The position numbers were made by a program, and so were the translations under genes. The notes below the pieces were generated by a model, which saw only the letters and a list, made by a program, of their open reading frames with translations, ran no database searches and was not told the origin of the DNA. This document shows, piece after piece, positions 15,250-22,472 of a stretch of DNA of 25,282 nt (position 1 is the first letter of the stretch; each line of letters starts with the position of its first letter). This stretch comes from Oleispira sp963933055 (GTDB lineage Bacteria; Pseudomonadota; Gammaproteobacteria; Pseudomonadales; Oceanobacteraceae), in NCBI GenBank assembly GCA_963933055.1, contig CAWVSY010000052.1:1-25282 (forward strand), given 5' to 3'.

Positions 15250-16299
15250 CTATTCATCCTTGTTAAGCTGCTCATCCTTATCGAGCTGTTCTTCTTTTAC
15301 TTTTAATTCACTTTCAAGCTGTTGAATTTTAGACAGCGCATCTTTCTTACCCGTTTCGCTTAATGGTTTTTCTTTGTTTTCTAAATCAGCTTTGAGCTTC
15401 TCAATCGATAATTGAATACTGGTTACCGTTGATGCCACTTCTGCTTTTTCAAAGACTATTTTTTCTAAATTTCCATTATTCTTTTCCGTAGTGGTATGAG
15501 TTTGGGCTTTAGGAATGATAGCGACATCTTCGACAGATCGTGTATTCATAAAATTGGGAGAAACAATTTCGATTTTGGCAGAATGCAATCTATCGATAAC
15601 AAATCCATACAAGTTAGATTTAACCGAAAGTAAGGTTGAAATATCTCTAAGCTGCCCAGCTGCCCGATAAGTGACACTAAAATCACCCAACTCTCTTATC
15701 TGCACAAAACTGTCGGTAAGCCCAGCATCGGTTACAGCCAAAGATAATAAGTCTGATATTTGCGAACGTGATATGTCATAACCAAGAGAGACATCAACCG
15801 ATACAATGGTCCCCGTTCCTCTTACGACTTTTACCGGTTGCGTCACCATCAACATATTTGGAATGGTAACAAGATCACTCTGCTCGGTTTGAATTTCTAC
15901 ATGAAGTAAGCTCATTTCAGTGGCGCGCCCGGTAACGTCGCTTACCGTAATAAAATCACCTAGCTTAATATTTTTAATAACGCGCAACATAAATCCAGCA
16001 AGAATATTGCCGATAAAGGTCGTTGATGAAAACGCAATCGAGGCACTTAGCAGCACCCCATATAACGTTAACAACTGGCCACGTAAGGTATCGCTAAACG
16101 GTAATGCAATAATGATCATTACCCCACCGACTAGCGTCAATACCAACATCAGCAATTGGAATTGGAATTTACGCGTTTTCCAATAATCTCTTAAGAAATG
16201 ATTGAGTAAAACGAGAATACTAATAATAAAAGTAACGACACCCGTAAGGATGATGATTTCATTATTGGCCGTCAATAATTGGGAAAGATCAGTCATCAC
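15250..16299 (-). CDS. MscS-family channel protein with charged C-terminal coiled-coil tail
   Basis: The 349-residue product has three N-terminal membrane segments (about 15-36, 47-67, 73-105). A pore-like helix follows (LLSASIAFSSTTFIGNILAG) and then the MscS beta domain (KLGDFITVSDVTGRATEMSL, VTIPNMLMV). From about 270 the sequence is Lys/Glu-rich and heptad-like, ending in a near repeat of DEQL-x-KDE. This tail is not part of standard MscS. The ring of small residues in the pore helix differs from the Ala/Gly pattern of E. coli MscS, so gating may differ. A GTG at 16299 has AGGA eight bases upstream; ATG at 16296 is the alternative. It is last in a four-gene minus-strand unit. Confidence 0.85.
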   Translation of the reverse strand: MMTDLSQLLTANNEIIILTGVVTFIISILVLLNHFLRDYWKTRKFQFQLLMLVLTLVGGVMIIIALPFSDTLRGQLLTLYGVLLSASIAFSSTTFIGNILAGFMLRVIKNIKLGDFITVSDVTGRATEMSLLHVEIQTEQSDLVTIPNMLMVTQPVKVVRGTGTIVSVDVSLGYDISRSQISDLLSLAVTDAGLTDSFVQIRELGDFSVTYRAAGQLRDISTLLSVKSNLYGFVIDRLHSAKIEIVSPNFMNTRSVEDVAIIPKAQTHTTTEKNNGNLEKIVFEKAEVASTVTSIQLSIEKLKADLENKEKPLSETGKKDALSKIQQLESELKVKEEQLDKDEQLNKDE

Positions 16300-16352
16300 A
16301 CATCATGTCCTAAAATTTATATCGTCGTATAAAAAACCCTTTAGCCAGCGCT

Positions 16353-17216
16353 TTATTGATCCCAGTGCTTTGCTAAGTGATCATAAGCATCATCAGCAGT
16401 ATCAACCATATGAAACAGTTTGATATCGGCTTCTGATATTGCACCTTGTTCAACTAAAAATTCAAAATCGATCAGTCGACTCCAATATTCTTTGCCAATT
16501 AAGACAATAGGAAAAGGAGGCATTTTTTTAGTTTGTATCAAGGTTAACGTTTCAAATAATTCGTCAAGCGTTCCAAAGCCTCCAGGGAATGCTACCAAAC
16601 CCTTAGCTCTTTTAAGGAAGTGCATTTTTCGTATGGCAAAATAATCGAATTGAAAACAAAGATCAGGGGTTATATATGGATTAGGCTCTTGTTCGAAAGG
16701 TAAAACAATATTAAGGCCTATGCTTTTACCTCCAACATCTGCTGCACCACGATTTGCAGCTTCCATGACACCTGGCCCACCACCGGTTACAACAACAAAC
16801 TCTTTACCATCATACTTCAAAGATAAATGCGTTATTTTTTGAGCTAATACTCTAGATTCTTCATAGAAACGACTGTTTTTATAAACATTTTCAGCAACTT
16901 TTATTTTACGTGCTTTTTCTTCGGCGGTGACATCGGCTAAATCCAAGGCATGCACTTTTAACAAAATCTCTTTCGCTTTTTTCTCTTCTTTAAAACGGGC
17001 ACCACCAAAAACAACAACCGTAGATGCGATGTTATTTTCTTTTTGTATCAAATCAGGTTTCAGCCATTCCAACTGCAGTCGAATAGCTCTCATATCATCT
17101 CTTAATAAGAACGCTTCATCTTCATAGGCCAAACGATAAGAAGGATTTTCCATTCGTTCTTTTTTGGCCAATACAAGTTCTTCAGGTTCAATATTGCTAA
17201 TGTCTTTCTTATCCAT
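16353..17216 (-). CDS. LOG-family (TIGR00730-type) nucleotide 5'-monophosphate nucleosidase
   Basis: Members of this family hydrolyse nucleoside 5'-monophosphates, releasing the base from ribose 5-phosphate; plant LOG proteins activate cytokinins this way. The 287-residue protein has the Rossmann-like fold with GGGPGVMEAANRG (about 145-157) and the catalytic signature PGGFGTLDELFE (about 211-222). It is longer at the N-terminus than short LOG proteins and resembles the larger bacterial forms. I chose ATG 17216, with AAGG 11 bases upstream, because the earlier in-frame ATG at 17267 overlaps the previous gene by 38 bases. The stop lies 53 bases before the downstream mscS-like gene. The bacterial role may be nucleotide salvage or housekeeping (inference). 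Confidence 0.9.
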   Translation of the reverse strand: MDKKDISNIEPEELVLAKKERMENPSYRLAYEDEAFLLRDDMRAIRLQLEWLKPDLIQKENNIASTVVVFGGARFKEEKKAKEILLKVHALDLADVTAEEKARKIKVAENVYKNSRFYEESRVLAQKITHLSLKYDGKEFVVVTGGGPGVMEAANRGAADVGGKSIGLNIVLPFEQEPNPYITPDLCFQFDYFAIRKMHFLKRAKGLVAFPGGFGTLDELFETLTLIQTKKMPPFPIVLIGKEYWSRLIDFEFLVEQGAISEADIKLFHMVDTADDAYDHLAKHWDQ

Positions 17217-17229
17217 GTAGTACTTAGCC

Positions 17230-18000
17230 TTATAGGTTTTCGACAACAGATTTGGTTTGTAATGCATGCAATCTTATCATGGCTTTATGCCATTGCCTTG
17301 ATAGACGCAATGCCTCTTCAAGAGCATCAATCGATGAAGACATCTGCTCAACCGATATTTTGGATTCTGTGCCATTTACAATAAGTTCAGCTTTAATTCG
17401 ATCATGCTCTGCTTGCATATTAGAGAATAAATGAGCGTGCTGATTATCAGTTGTATTAGCTTCTCGACTGGTAGTTAAAAATGCTAAGACATCATTAAAA
17501 TATTGTACTAATTCAGCTTCCAGTGATGGCAAATGTAAGGGGCCTCTGGATGACAAATAATCCGCTGTTCTTTCCGTCGCCAATGTGCAATTTAAAATGT
17601 ACTGATCAATACGCATTAGCGTTGTTAAATCTTCTCGGGTTTCTGCAGACAACTCCGAACTTTGAATCGTAACAATGAGTTTGGATACCGCAGCAGACAG
17701 CGCTTTAATAACTTTGGCATCCTCATAAAATTTGGTTTTTCTTTTTACTTTTGAATGTATGACTCGAGAAAAAAGCGCAATGCCTTTATCAGCAATCGAG
17801 TATATTTCTAATAATAATGCATTCACAGCCAATACTGGCGTCTGCGCAATGGTTTTATTAATAAAGCGAGGGTGTGATTCTTGTTCATCCCATGAAGTAA
17901 ATCTTGTTTCTAAAAAAGAAGCAATGCGTTCATTTTGCGTATAAATTAAAATCACACCAAGAAGAGCTCCTGCAATCCTTACTCTCTTAAGCCTTGCCAT
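17230..18000 (-). CDS. Na/Pi-cotransporter tail-like (PhoU-like) protein without the transporter half
   Basis: The product (256 residues from ATG 18000) begins with a basic stretch and one membrane segment (about 9-20, IAGALLGVILIY). A helical domain follows. The junction FLETRF, then PRFINKTIAQTPVLAVNALL and IYSIADKGIALF, resembles the boundary of the NptA-type Na/Pi cotransporters, where the last membrane helix meets the PhoU-like cytoplasmic domain. The membrane transporter repeats are absent. It could be a truncated remnant or a free-standing regulator tethered to the membrane. The intact frame of over 250 codons and tight packing (14-base overlap with the upstream symporter gene, 13 bases to the next start) argue that it is expressed. 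The earlier in-frame ATG at 18051 would overlap the symporter by 65 bases. Function unproven. Confidence 0.6.
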   Translation of the reverse strand: MARLKRVRIAGALLGVILIYTQNERIASFLETRFTSWDEQESHPRFINKTIAQTPVLAVNALLLEIYSIADKGIALFSRVIHSKVKRKTKFYEDAKVIKALSAAVSKLIVTIQSSELSAETREDLTTLMRIDQYILNCTLATERTADYLSSRGPLHLPSLEAELVQYFNDVLAFLTTSREANTTDNQHAHLFSNMQAEHDRIKAELIVNGTESKISVEQMSSSIDALEEALRLSRQWHKAMIRLHALQTKSVVENL

Positions 18001-19315
18001 CTTCGATGCTATTTTTAGCAGAAAAGTATTGGACAGTCGTGCATGCGACAACGTCTCCTAATACATTAATAGATGTCCTGCACATATCCAAAATTCTATC
18101 GACCCCTAGAATAATGGCAATACCAGCCGCTGGAATACCAACGCCTTCTAATACCATACTCAAAATGATAATACCTGCGCCAGGCGTTGCTGGTGAACCA
18201 ATAGAAGCTGCAACAGCCATGGTGACAATAAAGATATAGTTGAATAAGCTAAGATCGACATTAAATATTTGTGCTAAAAATACCGTTGCGACACCCTGAT
18301 ACATAGCGGTGCCTGTCATATTAATCGTTGCACCAAGTGGAATTAAAAATCGAGAGACTTCCGGTTTGACGTTTAATTTCTCTTCTACAACATTGAGTGA
18401 AATGGGCATAACCGCAGCCGAACTGCTGGTAGAAAATGCCAACAATAATAGTTCTCTTACGTTAATAAAAAATTGCTTTAAGGGCTGACCTGAAGTGACT
18501 TTGGCCACGGCAAAATAAAGGCATGCAACAATCAACAAGCCAAGCACGACCGTAAATACATAGATGGCAATCCCCCCAAGGACTTCAATACCAAGATTCG
18601 CAACAAGCTGTGCTATTAAACCAAATACCGCCATAGGTGCTAATAACATGGCCCAAGATACGATACGCAAACTGACTTCTTGCAGTGCACTAAAAAGATC
18701 AAATAGCGGTTTAGACTGCTGAGCTGGTATTGATAATAAAGCAGCACCCAGCACGGCAGAAAATAGAATCACCTGCAGCATTTCACCGGTAGCCATCGAG
18801 GCTAAAGGATTTTTGGGAATAAGACCTGATACTTTACTAGGAAGCTCTGCTGCGTCGGGAAAGCCCTTAGCAACAATATTAGCTGTTTGCCCAACTCCCG
18901 ATTCGATTAGAGAAGAGGCATCGACAAAATGACCCGGTTGAATATTTAACGCTAAGAAAATGCCGATGGCGGCTGCAATGACAGTAGAAAGAAAAATAAA
19001 TAAAATGGCGATAAGACCGTTTTTCTTCATCGCGTCTGGATTATTATTTGCCGCTAAACCAAGCACAATAGAAGCAACCACCAAAGGCACAACAATCATT
19101 TGAATAGCGCCTAAGAATATCTGCCCGGGTAATGCCAACCATGAAGTGATTGTTTTGACAGAGTCAGCCGATACTAAATCAAGATCTGGTCCTAGTAGAA
19201 TTCCTGCTAAAACCCCCAGAGCCAAAGCAAGTAATACTTTTAACCAAAGGCGTCCATTAATCATTTTTTCGAATTGATCGGAAATATTTTTAAGCGGATT
19301 TGAGAATTTCTTCAT
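17987..19315 (-). CDS. Dicarboxylate/amino acid:cation symporter (DAACS, GltP/DctA-like)
   Basis: A secondary transporter of the glutamate transporter fold that takes up acidic amino acids or dicarboxylates with Na+ or H+. The 442-residue protein has about eight membrane helices and the two re-entrant hairpins. The serine-rich hairpin is FSTSSSAAVMP (295-304), and the second hairpin is SIGSPATPGAG (371-381). The motif DRILDMCRTSINVLGD gives Asp410, Arg413, Asn417 and Asp421, equal to Asp394, Arg397, Asn401 and Asp405 of GltPh; the arginine favours an acidic substrate. The usual NMDGT motif reads NMTGT (332-336), replacing an aspartate of a sodium site. The gene has GAGTG near the start and begins a four-gene minus-strand unit 68 bases after the lambda P-like gene. 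Confidence 0.93.
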   Translation of the reverse strand: MKKFSNPLKNISDQFEKMINGRLWLKVLLALALGVLAGILLGPDLDLVSADSVKTITSWLALPGQIFLGAIQMIVVPLVVASIVLGLAANNNPDAMKKNGLIAILFIFLSTVIAAAIGIFLALNIQPGHFVDASSLIESGVGQTANIVAKGFPDAAELPSKVSGLIPKNPLASMATGEMLQVILFSAVLGAALLSIPAQQSKPLFDLFSALQEVSLRIVSWAMLLAPMAVFGLIAQLVANLGIEVLGGIAIYVFTVVLGLLIVACLYFAVAKVTSGQPLKQFFINVRELLLLAFSTSSSAAVMPISLNVVEEKLNVKPEVSRFLIPLGATINMTGTAMYQGVATVFLAQIFNVDLSLFNYIFIVTMAVAASIGSPATPGAGIIILSMVLEGVGIPAAGIAIILGVDRILDMCRTSINVLGDVVACTTVQYFSAKNSIEDGKA

Positions 19316-19383
19316 GTTTCACTCGTATTAATAACGCAGAGGACTTCGATATAAATAAGCTAGTTCAATAAGCCCACAAGAAC

Positions 19384-20061
19384 CTATCCATCGAGTCCAG
19401 AATCTTTTAATAGCTGCTTCATTTTTTTCTGTAAGTCTTTGCGCTCAATGGGTACTTCAATATTTTCGGGTAGTGCTTTCGGCAATTCAATCTCGATACT
19501 GTCACCTGCCGCAACCCGTTCCATCAACATGGTGTAATTGCGCTCAAAGACAGGAAATGCTTTTGCTTCTACTGAATTCGCCAAGAAGAACCAATCACTC
19601 GCACGCCCTGCGTAATACACTGCCGGATGCGACCATTGATATTCTTTTTTAGGAGACGGTGCGCGACAGGCTTCAACATACGCGGAGTGAGGGTCGGGCA
19701 TACCCAATAATTTATGGGCTGAAGACTGACAAGCTTCAATCATATCATGCACATTCGGTAAAAACTTTTGCTGTTTAACCACTTGTTCAGCCGCAAACAT
19801 AATCGTTTCAGCAGGATAATCTACCAATAACCGTGCCCATAATTGCTTAGCCAATTTTACCGTTTCTAAATCAGGAAAGGCCTTTAAAAATTGATTGTGA
19901 TAATTAAACCGGAGTAAGGCAAAAACCTGATTAATCGCATCACGCTGGTTATCATCAAGTTTATGAACGGGCGACTCTTTATCACCAGTCGTTATCGAGG
20001 AGCTGGTCGAGACTCGCTGAAGCTGTTGAGTTACTTGATTGAGCAGTTCCTGATTTTGCAT
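19384..20061 (-). CDS. Phage lambda P-like protein, candidate DnaB helicase loader
   Basis: Lambda P binds the host DnaB helicase and delivers it to the origin. This 225-residue protein shares the layout of lambda P: a helical N-terminal part with INQVFALL, then W-x-RLLVDYPAETI and the signature KFLPNVHDMIEACQ (lambda P has PFLPSPGQFVAWCR). A middle AYVEACR, PAVYYAGRASDWFFL and the terminal RVAAGDSIEIELPKALP correspond to lambda PWKSNAHYWLV and RINRGEAIPEPVKQLP. ATG 20061 is preferred over GTG 20070 because AGGTGG lies five bases upstream. It overlaps the 3' end of the DnaT-like gene by 80 bases, so the two are translationally coupled. With dnaB nearby, a role in loading the helicase is likely but untested. 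No phage structural genes surround it. Confidence 0.75.
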   Translation of the reverse strand: MQNQELLNQVTQQLQRVSTSSSITTGDKESPVHKLDDNQRDAINQVFALLRFNYHNQFLKAFPDLETVKLAKQLWARLLVDYPAETIMFAAEQVVKQQKFLPNVHDMIEACQSSAHKLLGMPDPHSAYVEACRAPSPKKEYQWSHPAVYYAGRASDWFFLANSVEAKAFPVFERNYTMLMERVAAGDSIEIELPKALPENIEVPIERKDLQKKMKQLLKDSGLDG

Positions 20062-21190
20062 AGTTGCCACCTGTTTGAGAGCCTTGATTTAGCTGTCTAG
20101 CCCATTGCTGCTTAACATATTGTAAAAATTTACTATTCCAACTGGTTTGTAGCTGGTTGGAATCACGCCAATATAAAACAAATTCGCCAATTAAACTTTT
20201 AGCATAGTTCACATCAATATGTGCCATTGCCAGAATATCATAACAGTCATTAGCTGGCTGCCACTCATCACTAATTCGAGTCGGCATAGAAGAATGCTCT
20301 AACGACGAAGAGTAACGCGCCCATTGCTGACGAACGTGTTGAATGAATTTTGTATTCCAAGTTTTATGCGCATCACCACGCTCTTGCCAATACAGCACAA
20401 ATTCAGGAATCGAATCTTGAATAAACTGCGCATCAATACCGGCGCGCTGTAAAATTTGCTGCGCATCTAAACTGGGCTGCCACTGCTGAGCGATCGGCAC
20501 AGCTTCTTCGCGACGCGCTTGAAAGCGCTCTTGGCGATCGGGGGCTTGTGTATGACTGGTGCTAAACGATGCTTTTTCTGCCATTCGCTGTTGCTTCTTA
20601 TGGGCATCCGTTTGCGTATACACCCAATGCTTTTTGATAAAACGGAAGAACTGAGTATTCCAGTCATTGCGATTATTGCCATTTTCTCTCGCCTGCAGAA
20701 TAAACTCATCCAGCTTCGATAAACTGTAACTGTCGGGAATGCCATGCTGCTGTAAACGGTTCAGACCATCACGACTAGGCTGCCACTGCTGTTGCATTGG
20801 CTGCTTAGACGCAATATGCGGCATTCGCTGTTCATTCGCCATCGGCTCGTTTCGCTGAGCTCGCGGCTGAGATGGCGCAGTTTCGGCAGGTTGGTTTGTC
20901 TGAGGCTGGCTAGAAAAGCAAAAAATCAATTGAGGCGCATCAGGAAATAAAGGCGATATTAGTTGAATTAAACCTTTTTCATGCAAGCTTCTTAATACCA
21001 AGCGTATTTTTTGGTCGTCCCAGAACGCAAAGACCTGACGCACTTGATCGTTATTTATATGCCATTGAATTCCCCCCATCGCCTGCGCAATGTCATTCAG
21101 CCAGGTAAGCGTAATCGCTTCTTCCAAGCCAATGGTTGCGGCAAGTGCTGGCGAAAAAACCAAGGTTTTATCAGCAATCAATGGGTGCAT
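19982..21190 (-). CDS. Winged-helix protein with three DnaT-like DNA-binding modules
   Basis: DnaT is a primosomal protein that helps DnaB loading at stalled forks. The 402-residue protein has an N-terminal winged-helix region (about 1-92) of the type in phage and plasmid replication proteins: FSPALAATIGLEEAITLTWL, a conserved Trp, then IRLVLRSLHEKGLIQL. Three DnaT-like modules follow at residues 136-189, 237-290 and 310-363. Each begins WQP, has an inner Phe at +27 and an inner Trp at +41, and ends with Trp at +53, always in that register. E. coli DnaT has the same WQP and FIAYW pattern once. Gln/Ala/Arg-rich linkers join the modules, and the C-terminus is a Ser/Asn/Ala tail ending LDNDW. 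The ATG at 21190 has only a weak binding site. The lambda P-like gene overlaps its 3' end. Confidence 0.8.
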   Translation of the reverse strand: MHPLIADKTLVFSPALAATIGLEEAITLTWLNDIAQAMGGIQWHINNDQVRQVFAFWDDQKIRLVLRSLHEKGLIQLISPLFPDAPQLIFCFSSQPQTNQPAETAPSQPRAQRNEPMANEQRMPHIASKQPMQQQWQPSRDGLNRLQQHGIPDSYSLSKLDEFILQARENGNNRNDWNTQFFRFIKKHWVYTQTDAHKKQQRMAEKASFSTSHTQAPDRQERFQARREEAVPIAQQWQPSLDAQQILQRAGIDAQFIQDSIPEFVLYWQERGDAHKTWNTKFIQHVRQQWARYSSSLEHSSMPTRISDEWQPANDCYDILAMAHIDVNYAKSLIGEFVLYWRDSNQLQTSWNSKFLQYVKQQWARQLNQGSQTGGNYAKSGTAQSSNSTASASLDQLLDNDW

Positions 21191-21241
21191 GGATATAATA
21201 ACTCGACTAATTAAAAATGTACTTTATAGGCTCAATGCTAG

Positions 21242-21267
21242 TTTACAACTGCTCAGCCTGACATAAT
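21242..21267 (+). promoter_or_regulatory. Possible promoter for alr
   Basis: CATAAT (21262-21267) is preceded by TG-A, an extended -10, with TTTACA at 21242-21247 rather close (14 bases). The gap between the divergent DnaT-like gene and alr is only 118 bases, so both promoters must lie here. I could not define the minus-strand one. Confidence 0.35.
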
Positions 21268-21308
21268 AAACCCTACCCAATCTTTAGTCTTCTGATTAAG
21301 CGAAAAAC

Positions 21309-22391
21309 ATGGCACGTCCGACCCAAGCAATCATCAATCTACAGCATTTGAAAGAGAACTATCAGCTAGCGAAAGGGCATAGCCAAAAAGCTTATGCCGT
21401 AGTTAAAGCAAATGCCTATGGCCATGGGGCAATTGCGATTGCACAAGCACTTGTAGAAGCTGATGGTTTCGCTGTTGCCTGCATGGATGAAGCTTTAGAG
21501 CTGCGTCATCAAGGAATTCAAAAGCCTATCTTAGTACTGGAAGGCGCATTTGATAAAGAAGAATGGTTAGCGGCGGTTGAGCATGACATTGAAATGACTG
21601 TTCATCATCAAAGCCAGCTCGACATATTATTGAGCGAACCATGCTTCAAACAATTAAAGCTGTGGTTAAAAATTGATACGGGCATGAATCGCTTAGGCTT
21701 TCGCCTTGCAGAATCTTCCAGCGTATTCGATCAATGCCGTCATACGGGGCTCGATATTAAAGTTCTAATGAGCCACTTTGCTTGCGCCGATGAGTTAAAC
21801 AAAGATAAGACACTTATTCAATTTCAAGCACTGACCGACATTCTAGAGCAGCAAACAGTATTTTGGCCCGAGCTTATTCTATCAAGCAATAACAGCGCAG
21901 CGATCATCGCTTGGCCAAAGGTATGCGATAACATCAGTCGTCCTGGCATTATGCTGTACGGCAGCTCTCCTTTGGTTAGCCACAGTGCAAATACCGTATC
22001 ATTAAAACCGGTTATGACACTGACCTCAAAAATAATCTCAAGCCATATCGTTAATGCTGGTGAAAGCATTGGTTATGCTGAAAGCTGGGTAGCCAACCAG
22101 ACAACACGCGTTGGCATCGTCGCTATCGGTTACGGTGACGGCTATCCACGCAGTGCACCCTCAGGCACGCCTGTATGGTGCAATAATAGACGCTTAAAAA
22201 CCCTCGGTCGCGTTGCTATGGATATGCTGTGTATTGATATTACCGATCAAGATGATATTGATATTGGTGCTGAAGTGGAGCTGTGGGGAGAGAATATTAA
22301 TGCGAACGACATTGCCGATCGATGCAATACCATCAGCTATGAACTGTTTTGCCAGCTTACTCCCCGAGTGAAACGAGTATATGAAACGTGA
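21309..22391 (+). CDS. alr: Alanine racemase
   Basis: A pyridoxal-phosphate enzyme that interconverts L- and D-alanine to supply D-alanine for peptidoglycan. The 360-residue protein has the N-terminal TIM-barrel with the PLP-lysine motif AVVKANAYGHG (Lys33), the segment LWLKIDTGMNRLGF and SRPGIMLYG. The C-terminal beta domain carries the catalytic tyrosine in ESIGYAESW (Tyr256) and VAIGYGDGYPR. Length is normal for the family. The upstream binding site is weak (AAGCGA about nine bases away). Its position near dnaB matches the dnaB-alr order of pseudomonads, with about 6 kb of extra genes inserted between them here. A strong bidirectional terminator follows. Confidence 0.96.
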   Translation: MARPTQAIINLQHLKENYQLAKGHSQKAYAVVKANAYGHGAIAIAQALVEADGFAVACMDEALELRHQGIQKPILVLEGAFDKEEWLAAVEHDIEMTVHHQSQLDILLSEPCFKQLKLWLKIDTGMNRLGFRLAESSSVFDQCRHTGLDIKVLMSHFACADELNKDKTLIQFQALTDILEQQTVFWPELILSSNNSAAIIAWPKVCDNISRPGIMLYGSSPLVSHSANTVSLKPVMTLTSKIISSHIVNAGESIGYAESWVANQTTRVGIVAIGYGDGYPRSAPSGTPVWCNNRRLKTLGRVAMDMLCIDITDQDDIDIGAEVELWGENINANDIADRCNTISYELFCQLTPRVKRVYET

Positions 22392-22428
22392 AACGGTTAC
22401 ATGAATAAAACACCCAAATCGTAGGCAT

Positions 22429-22459
22429 AAAAAAAGCGCTCATTAATAGCGCTTTTTTT
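22429..22459. terminator. Bidirectional terminator between alr and mqo
   Basis: AAAAAAAGCGCT (22429-22440) pairs over 12 bases with AGCGCTTTTTTT (22448-22459) across the loop CATTAAT. The T run downstream on either strand serves both convergent genes. Confidence 0.92.
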
Positions 22460-22472
22460 ATTTAACCTAAAT

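Noticed and set aside
19384..21190. Prophage remnant
   Set aside because: Replication-like proteins are present, but there are no integrase, repressor, structural or lysis genes and no attachment repeats. A domesticated pair fits better.
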